Made by a program: the position numbers and the translations under genes
Source of the DNA: Priapulus caudatus
Lineage: Eukaryota > Priapulida > Priapulimorpha > Priapulimorphida > Priapulidae
DNA length: 61,006 nucleotides
NCBI RefSeq assembly: GCF_000485595.1
Contig: NW_014577792.1
Span: 8,370 to 69,375 of the forward strand
Reading direction: 5' to 3'
Notes under the pieces: model-generated
Seen by the model: the letters and a program-made list of their open reading frames with translations, nothing else
The model's database searches: none
Told to the model about the DNA's origin: nothing
Shown here: positions 1 to 11,900 of the stretch, piece after piece
How the letters are laid out: the number at the start of each line of letters is the position of its first letter
How positions within the stretch are numbered: the first letter of the stretch is position 1

Positions 1-195
1 GGGGGAATATTCCCCCCTTAACTCAAGGTATAGGAGGAAATACGGAATTGCGGCACAAATCTCAACGGCTCGACCTACGCTCTTAATATTCGGTGTATAG
101 TGTGATGGGGAGGAAACCCATCACCAGTGCGAAATTGGAGGTCACAGGTCAAAGGGCAGTGGGGAAATCTAGCCAGGAATCTAGCCAGGGTCAGA

Positions 196-922
196 TACAA
201 TAAACACCCGCATAAAAGAACCCGTGATTTTAAGAACCTCCAGGCTGAAATTGGACCAATAAAGCACCTATTATATAAGAACCTCTTCAGCCGGATAAAT
301 TAAACAGGTTCTTATATAAAAAAAATGCCAAAAATTAAAGCAAACTAGGGCAATCCAAGTATGTGTGCTACACCATTGGAAACCAACAACATGTAGTTCC
401 AGATAATATTAATACCTTCTCACAGGAGGATTGGATTTTAGGCCGCCGTAGTCAAGCCGGCGTACGGCTCACGAAAACTGCGCGATGTTACGCTTCCCGC
501 TATACGGATTCGCGCGCCCGCCCTCCTTCGGCGCGCGAATTCGTATAGCGGGCAGCGCGAGATGCTACATACAACACCCCGCGGTCACGTGCGCCCAGTC
601 CCGCGGAAGTGCGTGGCTTAACCGCTCTCGGCGGTCGGGGAATAACGCATCTTAATTTTGCGCAACGCTATCTTGTACCCGGTTTCTCTGGATTTTGACG
701 ATACAGAGGATTGAGGGGGAGGATGGTGTGAATATTATTAGTGTCAATTATTCACTAATTAAAGCCAATTTTACCTAGATAATGTACACAATATCCCCCC
801 CAAAATTAAGAACCTCTTTAAGAACCTCTTCAGGCTGATTTCTCACTATGTACCATATATATAAGAACCACTTCAGCATGAAACAGAAAATCACGGGTTC
901 TTTTATGCGGGTGTTTACTGTA
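196..922. mobile_element. Non-autonomous TIR DNA element inserted in R1
   Basis: The two ends are inverted repeats of about 31 bp with one mismatch: TACAATAAACACCCGC on the left and GCGGGTGTTTACTGTA on the right, extending to CCCGTG / CACGGG. TCAGA flanks both sides (191-195 and 923-927), consistent with a 5-bp target duplication; a TA duplication with slightly shorter ends is equally possible. Inside are several copies of TAAGAACCTCTTCAGC in both orientations near the ends, the arrangement expected of transposase-binding subterminal repeats. No transposase ORF is present. Confidence 0.75.
496..552. repeat. Long GC-rich hairpin within the TIR element
   Basis: Two 22-nt arms (496-517 and 531-552) are reverse complements with one mismatch, separated by a 13-nt loop. 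Arms begin CCCGCTATACG and end CGTATAGCGGG. The surrounding 440-620 stretch is far more GC-rich than its neighbours, so it may be a separate insertion or a structural core. Confidence 0.7.
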
Positions 923-1145
923 TCAGACATTTTCTGAGGACATGGTCTAATGGACCGAGTGCAAAACTTTTTTGTTTCAGCGCTGACCTACCATTTTTAT
1001 CACTTTAATATTGAAATGACCATGAAATCTACTTTCCGCTGACGTGCGAAGAGTAAGTGTCTGATAACCTTTTGACCCTCAAGATGAGGGTTAAACATGG
1101 ATTTGTTGACTGTTAACAAAGGACTGAACTGCTTTTGCTATTAGA

Positions 1146-2304
1146 TTCCCCTCCACCCGACTATCCCAATTATCCACTTCCCTCTCCCCCATCTCATTAA
1201 TTGTCACTGCCATCGTACTCATCATTATCACGCTCATTGACATTCATAATCAGAAAGCTCATTTCGACTTCGAACAGTAACTTAGCCAACACGTTCAAGG
1301 CCACATTGAAAACCAGAACCGGAAACCGGAAGTTGTTCCGACCTCTAGCGGCGACAAACACGCATGGTGTTGACTAGTTACTTCCCCTACTTAAGATCTT
1401 ATATAATTATAATTATTCCTTACTTAAGATCTACTTATGATGCCCTATCGGTAAATATCGGTAAATTTTAATACAAAATATCGGGAATTTCGGTCAATTC
1501 TCAGACTGATCATCACATAAAGAAGCTGAAATATCATCAATAGACCAGTTACTCCATTTTTTTTCCACTGGCCTATCGGGGCATGGAACCAGGTTCATTT
1601 ACCAGTTTCATTGGCCCCACGGAAAATTTACTGGCCCTGGATACCGGGCCATGCAGTGGTTAATTTCGCAGACTATACTAAATGAATTGTTTGTTTCATA
1701 GAATATCCTAAGAAATTATCTAATGATGTAGGTAGGGAAATTTTTTTTAGTAGTTTTTCCAAATTTTACTAATTTACATTAAAATTTATATGAAATAGCA
1801 TTTTTCAAATATATTGAGAAATGGCGAAATTTAGATGTGTGCAAAAAACAGGGGGTGGGGTACTGTTGGTGTTACGTAATTGGGGGGGGGGTAGGGTGTG
1901 ATGTTACAAAATGTTACAGGGGGTGGGGGTGTCAAATTTGCTGAAAAAAGGTGTTACGTAATTTTTGAATCGCCCCTCTGTATGTTTTAATGCGGGTGAT
2001 CAGCTAAGCAAGCGCATAGCCCAGCATGCATGCATGCGAAAATGCACAGTGCAGAAACTTCTATACCACCTGCTTCAGCGATTGCAATTCAAATTCTGCA
2101 AACTACCTGTTTCTGATAAATGCAGATGATTTCCAATTGGAATTTATATCAATAACCAGCACGCAGTGAAACTTCACTGCATACATACATGTTGCATACG
2201 GTAGTCAACTAGTCATTCGGGTTATATACACACTGTAGCGTTTTCGTGTCTCTCTTTTGTGACGCCCGATGGCGCCACCAGTCGAAACGTAGTGACTAGC
2301 AGTA
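1146..2304. other. Non-coding stretch with a G-run block
   Basis: No exon is recognisable. Positions 1848-1935 hold several G runs (GGGGGTGGGG, a run of ten G followed by TAGGG, then GGGGGTGGGGGTG) spaced closely enough for a G-quadruplex on the plus strand, beside repeated GTTACGTAATT motifs that suggest a TE end. A duplicated CTTAAGATCT lies near 1392 and 1423. Confidence 0.5.
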
Positions 2305-3050
2305 ACCTTAAGGCCCGCTTATGTCGGCCTTACGACCTAGTCGCGACAAGATTTTGGAATATCGTACGTCAAAAAGCCGGCCAGATCGCCGATAAAACAC
2401 ATCGCGCGACCAAACTCGACCATGAGTTCTCTTACGATCAGAAAATACGGTCGCCGACTGCGATCGCAGGAATAGAACATGTTCTATTTCTATGCGGCTG
2501 TCGGCGCACGAGAATCGTGAGTGGGGCGCCAATCACCGCAGCGGGTTGTCGAGCACATATTCATCAAAAGTCACGTCATTAATAAGAATGGACACTACAC
2601 GCCCTCTCAGCACGTTTACAAAGATGGATTATTGCCACAAACCCTTTCTCACAATACTATGATTGAGATTTTCCGTAATCACTATGAAAAAAATTTCTGC
2701 ACATGACTTATAACGGATGTTCAGAAAATTGAGGATAGGATTTAACGAAGTTACATATGTTTACTGGTAAGCCCATTTGTTTCTTTACGTTACGTGACTC
2801 GTTTTATGTAGACTGTGGTCCGGCGGCCGGTCGGTCAAACTTGCTCGTTTGTGCTACAAGAACTGCTGTGCTAGTACCACAATATTGGGGCCGCGAACCC
2901 GTCTACGTTTCATGCAAGGAACCGCTCGATCTGATCGCGATGTGCAGGTAGTCACTTCAAGTCGACATGAGTGTTGCTACGCTGCTAATCGGCGATAAAG
3001 TAGTCGCGATAGTAAACGATCGTAGAACCGACCTTGAGCGGGCCTTAAGA
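2305..3050. repeat. Possible palindromic DNA element with inverted ends
   Basis: TAAGGCCCGCT near 2309 and AGCGGGCCTTA near 3036 are exact reverse complements bounding this stretch. Near its left end is an 18-bp perfect palindrome (2471-2488, AATAGAACATGTTCTATT) inside a longer imperfect hairpin (about 2450-2510). ORFs here have no recognisable family. The left motif recurs inverted in the MITE at 4229-4377, implying a shared family. Confidence 0.45.
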
Positions 3051-4228
3051 ATAGATCCCTATGTGAAGTTGTGCTGAACTAGCTCTAGTACATAGCGCGC
3101 TTACATTAACTGCTGTCTTGGGCCTATAAGACCGACCCAGTGGGGCATGCAATGGACACTTAATCTGCCACAGTAATCCGGCAAAAAAACGTCGTGGGTA
3201 GGCAATTACATGCCTCATTATCCCGATAGGAATATGTCTATAATGTTATGAGCCGCTACAAAATTGAACTCTAACTATCGTGTGCAATGGTATAGCTGCG
3301 GTAATTCTTTGTGAACAAACATTCGATTTGCGAAAGCTTCAAACGGCCATTTCGGTGCGGCGCTGCAGCAGCGCGCAGTCCAGTCGGGAACTTATGGTAT
3401 TTCGCATGTGGAGGGTGCGCGGGTTGGGGTGGTTGCTGCGAAAAACATTGTTGTTTGTCAGAGTAAACAAACTTAAGCGCAGCAAAAGAGATTGTAATAT
3501 TACGTCTTTGCATGAAAGATGAACAAATTACTATTATAATTATGTCTACTTGACAACAACAATGTTTTGTCCACACACCAACACAACCCCGCCCACCCCT
3601 CCGATCATGCGGAAATACATAGTTCCGCCTGACTGGCTGGAGTAAGTATCGTCCGAGCATTCTAATGGTGAATGCTATGCCAGCGGCCAGATTAATGTAA
3701 GCGGCTTATAGCTTCTAGAAAGCTATGTGAACACAACATGACACTGATATTTAATCAATCTGCGAATAGTAATCTATAAATATTATTCGAGTATACCATG
3801 TACCTAATATAGGCGCCTAATTACCTCATTACTATTACTTCACTACTGAGTACTGAGTAGTAGTTAGTAGTTATTAGGTATATTACTATTATAATAATCG
3901 AATATTATGTTTAGCACGTCAGTAGCGTACGGCGATCCCCCGTACGCGGGGTACACCGTACAGGCTACCACCCCCATGTAGTCACACCTTGCCGAAATCA
4001 TCAAGAATAATTGTTTAATGACAATTCGTGTGCCTTATAATTAGAATGCCAATTTATTTAGCAGATAGAACTGTCATATAACTATACACACAATATCGCC
4101 ATGCCAAAACACATGTTAATATAGTATAAACTCACCAGTTTGAACTTTCTACCTCGTCCGCCATAGTGGGATATGACGTCATTAACTAGGAGTGTCATAA
4201 GTAATATACGACTGCGTATGTTTAAGGG
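3051..4228. other. No recognisable gene
   Basis: I see no supported exon. Short ORFs on both strands have no recognisable domain and lack convincing splice sites. Positions 3825-3905 are low-complexity TAGTA-rich sequence. Confidence 0.4.
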
Positions 4229-4377
4229 CCGGACACACTAGGCGATTAAATCGGGCGACTAAATCGCCCGATTCTATCGGGCGAGTCGAGTCGAGTGGGC
4301 TAGTCGCCGATAGATAAATCGTAGGCCGACATAAGCGGGGCCTTTTAGGTAAGCACACTGACTTCTAGTGTGTCCGG
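4229..4377. mobile_element. 149-bp MITE with perfect 13-bp TIRs
   Basis: CCGGACACACTAG at 4229-4241 is the exact reverse complement of CTAGTGTGTCCGG at 4365-4377. The interior holds a further hairpin (AATCGGGCGA / TCGCCCGATT around 4249-4273) and an inverted copy of the GGCCGACATAAGCGGG motif seen near 2310. There is no ORF of note. Confidence 0.75.
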
Positions 4378-4584
4378 ATGCGTGAAATGGCCGTATCGTC
4401 ACCACCCAGGATTCTGCTGCACCAGAGCGCCCCAGTTCTACTGCACTCGATCCGCAATAACCCACCCACCGAACGTTCCGGTTCCGGAAAAAAAATTACG
4501 TTTAAAATCTATGCTGTAGCACTAGAACCAATAATTGCTGTATTATGTAGAGGAGAGAAAAACATGACACGGAGAGAGATGAAC

Positions 4585-4605
4585 GCATGCACACGCACGC
4601 ATGCA

Positions 4606-4637
<32 letters not shown>

Positions 4638-4730
4638 TAGACAACACACGAACGCACGCACGCACAACACACACAGAGACAACACACGCACGCACGCACG
4701 CACGCACAACACACACACGTTGCATGCATG
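4585..4730. repeat. CA/ACGC microsatellite
   Basis: About 145 bp of imperfect ACGC, CACA and CAACACAC repeats. It creates spurious long ORFs on both strands (His/Thr/Arg-rich one way, Cys/Val-rich the other). Confidence 0.9.
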
Positions 4731-4779
4731 CCTTCACGGCCCGGCTTCAACGTATTCTGAAGTACGATGCACTGAAACG

Positions 4780-5789
4780 GTAATATTAAAAACTATAACT
4801 GATAGTATATACAATTTTGTAAATAATGTTTTATTAGTTATCAATATCATACTCATAATATATATTTTAGATACTTTAGTCAAAAGATCAGCTTTAGCTA
4901 CATTCCTCTTTGAAATTTACAAATTGACCTTTTAAAATGATCAGAATTGGTTGCTTTCAACATAGCCTGAAAATGCAGGAAATGCCATTTCAGGGCTCTA
5001 AATTTCAAATTTTTTATGTGAGAGTACCCCCAGACCCCCCGCATCGGCTTCACGATCGCGGCGTTAGCCATGCCTGCCTGCGGCACACACCATAACCGCC
5101 ACTCTTGCTATTATCACTGGGTGATCCTACATTTTTCTGCAGTAGCACATTTTGGGAGGCCACTACGGCCCTGAATATTAAATAACCTATTTAATATTCT
5201 ACGGTATTATTTACTCACCCACGACAACAGGACAATACGGGGTGCTTACTCACTGACTATAATTAAACACTTCAACAGCAGGTGGGTGGCGTTCCCTCTC
5301 ACTCTACACTTCACTACCAAAATACACTGTCGTACGCCCGGCGCCGCCCACCAACTGAGAGAGAGAGTTCACGTGTTTCCCGCCACACTATGGGCCAACT
5401 GTTTCGCAATTCCCGTGCCATTCTCTGCCGCTAAAGGTGGGAGTACCTAGCGTAACATAGTGAGCACGGTGTTAACTCGGTGAGCAAACAACAAGACAAA
5501 ACAATACTAAAAGACCGTAAACATCACAAATAATTACACAATCACAAACACAGAACATCTACACATACACTGCCCATGGTACCCATTGAGCTACCTCTCC
5601 CTTCCCGTGCTAGGGACCCGTGGTGACCGGTGCCACCGCCACACACCTTTGATGAATCTAGCCATAGGAATTGATAGTATATCAAAGAATCTCATGCTGG
5701 ATTTGTTGTTATTACTATCACGGTTTAATATTGCTTGATAAATTCCTGCTATTTTTTTTATATCACTTCATAGTTTTCCATAATTTCAG
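4780..5789. other. Non-coding stretch upstream of the first recognised TERT exon
   Basis: No convincing exon was found, although TERT coding exon 1 should lie here or further upstream. Contents: a probable dispersed repeat at 4936-5060 ending in CCCCCAGACCCCCC; a perfect AT hairpin at 5173-5199 (12-bp arms GAATATTAAATA / TATTTAATATTC, 3-nt loop); and a tRNA box-A-like stretch on the minus strand near 5578-5600 with no matching box B. Confidence 0.4.
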
Positions 5790-5910
5790 GTATCTGGAGA
5801 TGATCAAACATGGTCTTGTTGGAAGTGTAACTAACTTGGAATGCCAAGTGCAAGATAAATCTGTTCGGTTTACTTTAGCAGAGGTTGCAGCCCAAGTTGT
5901 CGAGGAATAT
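5790..5910 (+). CDS. TERT: TERT exon: TEN domain, part 1
   Basis: Acceptor ATTTCAG/G and donor TAT/GTGAGT bound 121 bp (one base, then 40 codons). It reads [13 protein letters not shown], then a stretch ending [15 protein letters not shown], matching the vertebrate FRALVAQCLVCVPW to LKELVARVLQRLC segment of the TEN domain. It needs an upstream exon ending in phase 2, which I could not identify. Confidence 0.85.
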
Positions 5911-8900
5911 GTGAGTATATAGGCCCCTGTGTTAACTATAACAACGTGTAAACCAAAACTTTAAACCCATACCAATATTCTAAACTACATTTTTTAGCTC
6001 ATCTGACGTAGTCAGATGCAACTTGTAGAATCGCATGATTGTCCGTGCGTGCGTCCGGCCGGCCGTGCGTCCGTCCGTGCGTCAACAGTTGGGCACAAAT
6101 CTTAACCGCTCGACGTACGGTGACGATATTTAGGACGTGGGGGGGGGATTGTGAAAAGTACTCGGGATGACCAATTTGGTGGTTAAGGGTCAAAGGTCAA
6201 GAGGTGTAAAAGAAGGGGGAACATTCCCTCCTTAACTTAAGGTATAGGGAGGAATATCACAAATCTAAACGGCTCGACCTAGGCTCGTGATAGTCGGTGT
6301 ATAGCATCATGGTAGGAAAAGCCATCACTGTGCTGAATTGAGGTCCAGTCAACAGTCATGGATGCACAGGCCCAGATTTACACAATTTTCTGGAGGACAG
6401 GTGCGACCGAGCGATTGGAAAAACTTTTTGTGTTCACCGCGGGTGACCTAGCATTTTATGCTTTATTGAAGGCGACCATGAAAGTGGCTTTCCATGAATG
6501 TGTGAAGAGTAAGTGCTTGATAACCTTTTGACCCTGAAAGGGAGGGTTCAACATGGATTTGTTGACTGTTAACAAAGGACTGAACTGCTTTTGCTATTAT
6601 TAGAGCCCATACCTGTGTGGATGTGAGGCTACATTTGCAGTTCAATTGCAAAGACAAAAGTTTGTTGAACAAGGTTTACACTCCTTAAATCATATTATTT
6701 TCTAAAGCAGTCTGTATATTAATAGCACCCTTAATGCTAGCGTGGCTACCGGCATCCGAAATCTAGGCAAAAACCCGGGGGCAACCCATTACTCATGCAT
6801 GGGGGTGAACTGGCACTTTTCTAATAAACATGCACACCTGCAATGCAGATGTGTTTAATTTATTACTCGCAGCTGAGCCAAATTGTTACCTGCCTGAATA
6901 TACTTGGATTTTAGCCTGTACATTTCAGTAACTTAGTGGAATTATGTTATCTCTACTTTCTTGACTTATCACCAATGCACAAAGGTCGATGCCATGTTTG
7001 ATTATTGATTACACTTGCACGCGCCATCTCGCGGCAACTATAGGCCTAGTGATACATTATGACACGAATATATAAGACAGTTGAGCAGGTATGAAGTAGG
7101 ATGCATTGTTAGGGTTTAGTTTTAGTGTTAATACCTATGCTACACAGTTTTGATGATGACGTAGCCGGTTTAGCGATAGAACAGGCTTTCAACCTTTTGC
7201 AGAAATGAAAGCCAGTACAGTAGAGCAGCAGATGAGCACTGTCGCTGTTGCGGCACTTGTCTTGTATATATTCCCCATCAGAAAGAATTACCATTAATGG
7301 TGCATGTATATTTCATCTTTGCAACTAAGTATGCACTTCTTACGTTATATGTTTGACTGTAGCTATCAACGAATAACCCAGAAAAAGATTCTAGGCCTAC
7401 AGTCATTACTGGGCTACGTCATGTAAGTATATTTTTACCATTAACTTGCATTAATAAAATTGGTTTGTAAGGTTTAAGATGTTCAGATTTCAAAAACTCG
7501 TGGTGTAATTACATGATGTGTAATATGTATACATTTAAAGATACATTCAGGGTTGTAGGTGAAATTTGGTCAAAATTTCAACACCCATTTTGATAGATGG
7601 CACCTCTGGGCAACTACTATTATGTATGTGGTCTCACGAACAATTCAAAATCCCTGCATGTGCTTACAGGTGTAGAAATTAGTTTGAAAGTTTACAGGCC
7701 AGCCGGGCCCGTTAATTAAGGGATTTTACAGGCCCGCCAGGCAAATTACAGGCCCGCATCATTCCCTCATTCCCCGGATACTGCAGCATTTAAAAAAAAA
7801 TAAGACTGAAATTTGAAATTCGTACAAAGATTAATTTACAGTAATACAAAGAACATATTCAGTGACTACTAATGAGCTGTCAGAATTCTCACTGTCCAGG
7901 GTTCGAAATTTACTTTTGAACAAGGGAGTCCAACAGACTCCCTGCCCTCAACAAGAGGGAGTCGATCCTTAGCAAAATGAGGGAGTCTGCAGTCTGAAGT
8001 TCAAAACTAAAGCACAACAACAATAACTCATACATTTTGAAGATTCGTGCGATGCACGTATGCCAAATCTTCTTTGGACACTTGCTGAAAAAAATACGGT
8101 AATTCCGTGAGGCCGTGCTCTGGAACGAACTTAATTGTTAGTATATCAGAATTTTCAGGGAGTTGCATGGACTCCTGCATATGTCAAATCAGGGAGTCCG
8201 ACGGTAAATCAGGGAGTATTTGACTCCGGACTCCGTTTAGTTAGATATCTAGAAGCAATGTAAACTGTATATACTTCAAGATTCTAGGCACTTGTAACTT
8301 TGCGGATGTGCGGCGGCATTGATCTATGCATGGGGGTACTATACCGAGGACTGGGGAGGAGAAAAACGAAAGTAAAACCTTTCCCAGAAGCTCCGCCGAC
8401 ATTTCTAGAGCTTGAAATATATTATTTGACCAACTCTAAGTTACATGTATGCTGTTAATGCCAATGGTTATTTTTGTATACTATTTTGTTACTCACTGCT
8501 ATTAAATAAGCGGACCACCAACTTTTGTGCAGGACCGTCAGCAGAGACTGCGCCATAAGATATATAGATTTGAATTTTGCCGGAGCGGGTGAACGGCGCC
8601 ATTGCTGTGCCGCGCCGTGTGAATGGAGATGAGCCTCTACTATTTAATTCAAAGGGAAACGAGGAATCCTGTTCAACATGACATTATGACCCAAATGCAA
8701 CCACCAACAAAAAATATTCCACCTCGCTGACCTTTTTGGCCAGGGGAAACACTGAAACAGATCAGTTATTTTGTCAAATTACAACAAATTTATGGTAATT
8801 GGCCACATAGGTCGCAGTGAGCACTAACAATAGCAATTGTACTTACCTTGCATGGTCAATTCTAAACACAGTCATCAAATCATCGTAGAATGTAGAAAAC

Positions 8901-11900
8901 CGTAAAAATCTCTGTGGTTAGTAATGCTGCAGTTTCAATATTGATTTCTTGGAAATCACAAGTCCGATTCGAAAAATTTTGGTTCCGTTTTAATGCTAAC
9001 ATATTAATGGAGTAAACGGTCTCTGTATTTCTTATGAAAGTCTATATTTTAGAAGTTTTTGCTTTATTTACGTTATTGTTGTGTCATCAAAGAACATTAC
9101 AGATTTTCTTGCATCTTTTCAACTTATTTCCTAAAAAAAAAACTTTAATTCCAGTGACTGTTTACTAGTGAATACTATGAACAACGTATGGCTAAATGTT
9201 TAGGTTTCAACCCTTTGCTGTTTCTGAGAAATGTCATTATGTGGAGAAAAACGTTTTTTCATATGAATTTAACAATTTTTGCTTTGAGGTAATTAGCGAT
9301 GAAGTTTCTGTGATTGTTTTCACGGTGAGCGTAGAGAAACATCTCTTTTATTAAATAATTTGTTTAGATTTTGTGAGCAATTATGTTGTAATGCCCTTTA
9401 CAGTGCATGATACCTGTCCGTAACTGACTGTATCCTCAACTCTATTGCAGTGTAGCGATAGAGAGAGCTTCACATACGAATTCTCTCTGCAAAGTCTATT
9501 GCCTTTTGTTGAGTATGTGTCATCAATGCAAACAACATTTCTTGTGCTCATCACCAGCAGAAGCATGCAGATTCTGCATGAAAAGTATGTATCGATTTCA
9601 TAACGTGATGTCACTGAAAGATAAGACTGATGAGACTAGATATGTGAAACTCCACTCATACTTGCTTCCCACCCAACATATAATTTATGCGATAACCAGC
9701 ATGCGATATATATGCTGATAAAGACAGGCTGCTAACACCCAAGTCCACTCTGTTGATTCCTGCCACAGGACAGCCAATATTCATTGATTGTAGAGATGCA
9801 CATTTTCCTATTCTATTAATATTTTGATACTTTACATTTAAAATTGTGATTAATGATATTACGTTGATCACCTGTTATACATACAGCTTCTAGTCTTGAG
9901 AACAATATCTCGTATTCTTGTGCACATTGACGTATGATGATATGCTATATATTATTAGTAGGCATTGGCAGAAGACTAGCTGATATGTATGCCATCATTA
10001 TATTGTAATATATACTATTAAAGCTAGTATTAAATATATATAATTATAAATATATATAATATATATTTTATTATATTTATTCCTATTTATATATATATAA
10101 TATGTTATTATATAAATAGTATATATTAGTTGTGTATTTCCTAGTAGCCATTCCATGCTGTTTTGGATTTTGCCTCACAGAATTGGGGACGACCTCACAA
10201 TGAAGTTACTAAAGCAGCCTGTTCTTCCTGCCAAGGTATACAGAAGAGCTGTATGAGGCAGGTATTTTGGTGAGGTGTTTATTTTGAGACGGGTTGAAAA
10301 TTTTGCATAACGTTACATTCTCGCTAGTTTCGTTCTCATTGAATTGTTTCATTGAAAATCGCTATGGTATGATTGAATGTTAAATATACACGCTACAGAC
10401 AAAACCACTAAGAGTACTACAGTTGGATTAATTTGGAAGCAGTTTGATGAAATTGAAAGGAAAATTTCTCGATTACATCTTTCGCACACTGCATTCAAAT
10501 TCAATGAAAAGTCTGTTAGAGAGCCTCATATTTAATTATGAAAACACAGCTATCGTGTCGTGTATAACTATTGCTTATACCTAATCAACAGCTTACAGAT
10601 TAATTTTCATTTGTTAGGCAGGATAGATCCTTTCTAATAAACGCTGTTTGGGCTGAAAGGATACGCAACAGGTTATCAAGAGGCAGTATACAACCTCGCA
10701 TTGGAGGTTTTTACATGTCGCGCCTCCAATTGAGTAAGGTCACAAGAGTAGGTAGTATACAGAACATTCAAAGTAGGCCAATGCAAAAACAACTTACGCC
10801 ATCGAGAGTACTAGAGAAAGATACATAGCAAGTAAACATAGAAGCCAGTAGATTCTGATAGCCATGTAGCAAAGAGCGAAAGCTAACAGGGCATTACTTA
10901 CTTGGAACGCAAGCCCTCCAGAACGCCTCGACGGAAGAAAGCGTTACGTGGACGAGAAAGAGGAAGGGGAAGGGTGAACGTAAGAGTGGCCAGCCGAAGG
11001 CAAATCAGCGTAGAAGAGTGTCTAGCAAGACACAGATCCTGCTACCAGGCTTTCTATGAGCTATTTTGTAATCCAAAGCTGCTATGTTTCAAGTTGCTTA
11101 ATGTCAATGAGTCGAGTTATGTAAATATAAGATGTATGATACATCTATATAGTCTATAGGCTTTTGACATAGGTCGCAATATTTGGATGCTTAGTGTTAT
11201 TGATGTGACTATATCATTCTATTTTTATGCTGACAGTTACTTCATCCAGAATGAAAAAAAGTGTGGGGGGATGCTGTTTGATACTGTGGGCAGGGTGAGG
11301 CTCTATAAAGAAAAGATAAGTTTAAGGATTCATCACTTTCTTTTCTGATCATATTAATGGATAGAATTTTACAATTACTATGAATTGTAGTGATGTGTTA
11401 TATGTTATAGAAACAGGCAAACTGCATCTGCATTCCTGAGAATTGCATAAAATTAAACATGAAAATGCTTACTGGAACTGGATACGCTATCATGCTCGAC
11501 ACGTAGGCAAAGGTAATATAGTGTCAGAGAACAGACGCATCTTTTGATGGGCCATTGAGATTAAGATGCGGGAATGCCCGTGGTGATTACATTCTGTGAG
11601 CATATGTAGAACTAATTTACTTTGAATCAGATCCGGTAGGCATACGGTTATAGTCAAAGATAATGATGTGTGCGATGTTTTATAACATTTTAGTGGCCTT
11701 GCAGTATAAAAAAGACACTATACGTGTTACCGCAAGAGTCCGATATCAGAAATGGTCCAAAAAATAATACGAAGAACAATTAGAAAAAGTGAAATGCATT
11801 TAAATTTGTTTCGGCCTCACTTGAGGGCACTAAGTATGCAACGTATGGTATACGTTTTACGGCAAGCAGACCTACCAAAATACAAAGACCGACACTTTCT

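Larger units (their letters stand above)
1..1145 (+). repeat. R1 dispersed repeat, copy a, split by a TIR element
   Basis: Positions 1-195 and 923-1145 together match one dispersed repeat found again at 5997-6605 (+), 14475-15063 (-) and 21965-22556 (-). Shared landmarks are the CGGCTCGACCTA stretch, a GGTCACAGGTCAAAGG block and the GAGGGTTAAACATGGAT stretch near the right end. The left end is cut by the window edge. The copy is interrupted by the TIR element at 196-922. No coding capacity is seen; it looks like a non-autonomous repeat. Confidence 0.75.

Noticed and set aside
3271-3660. Overlapping ORFs on both strands considered as a TERT or other first exon
   Set aside because: No TEN-like residues, no in-phase donor leading to 5790, and no recognisable family.
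4378-4935. 185-codon ORF with His-Thr-Arg repeats
   Set aside because: Produced by the ACGC/CA microsatellite; no splice or family support.
5576-5624. Candidate TERT first exon (ATG, 16 codons, phase 2 end before GTGACC)
   Set aside because: Phase fits the 5790 exon, but the peptide is too short, lacks TEN N-terminal similarity, the donor is weak and the stretch overlaps a tRNA box-A-like sequence.
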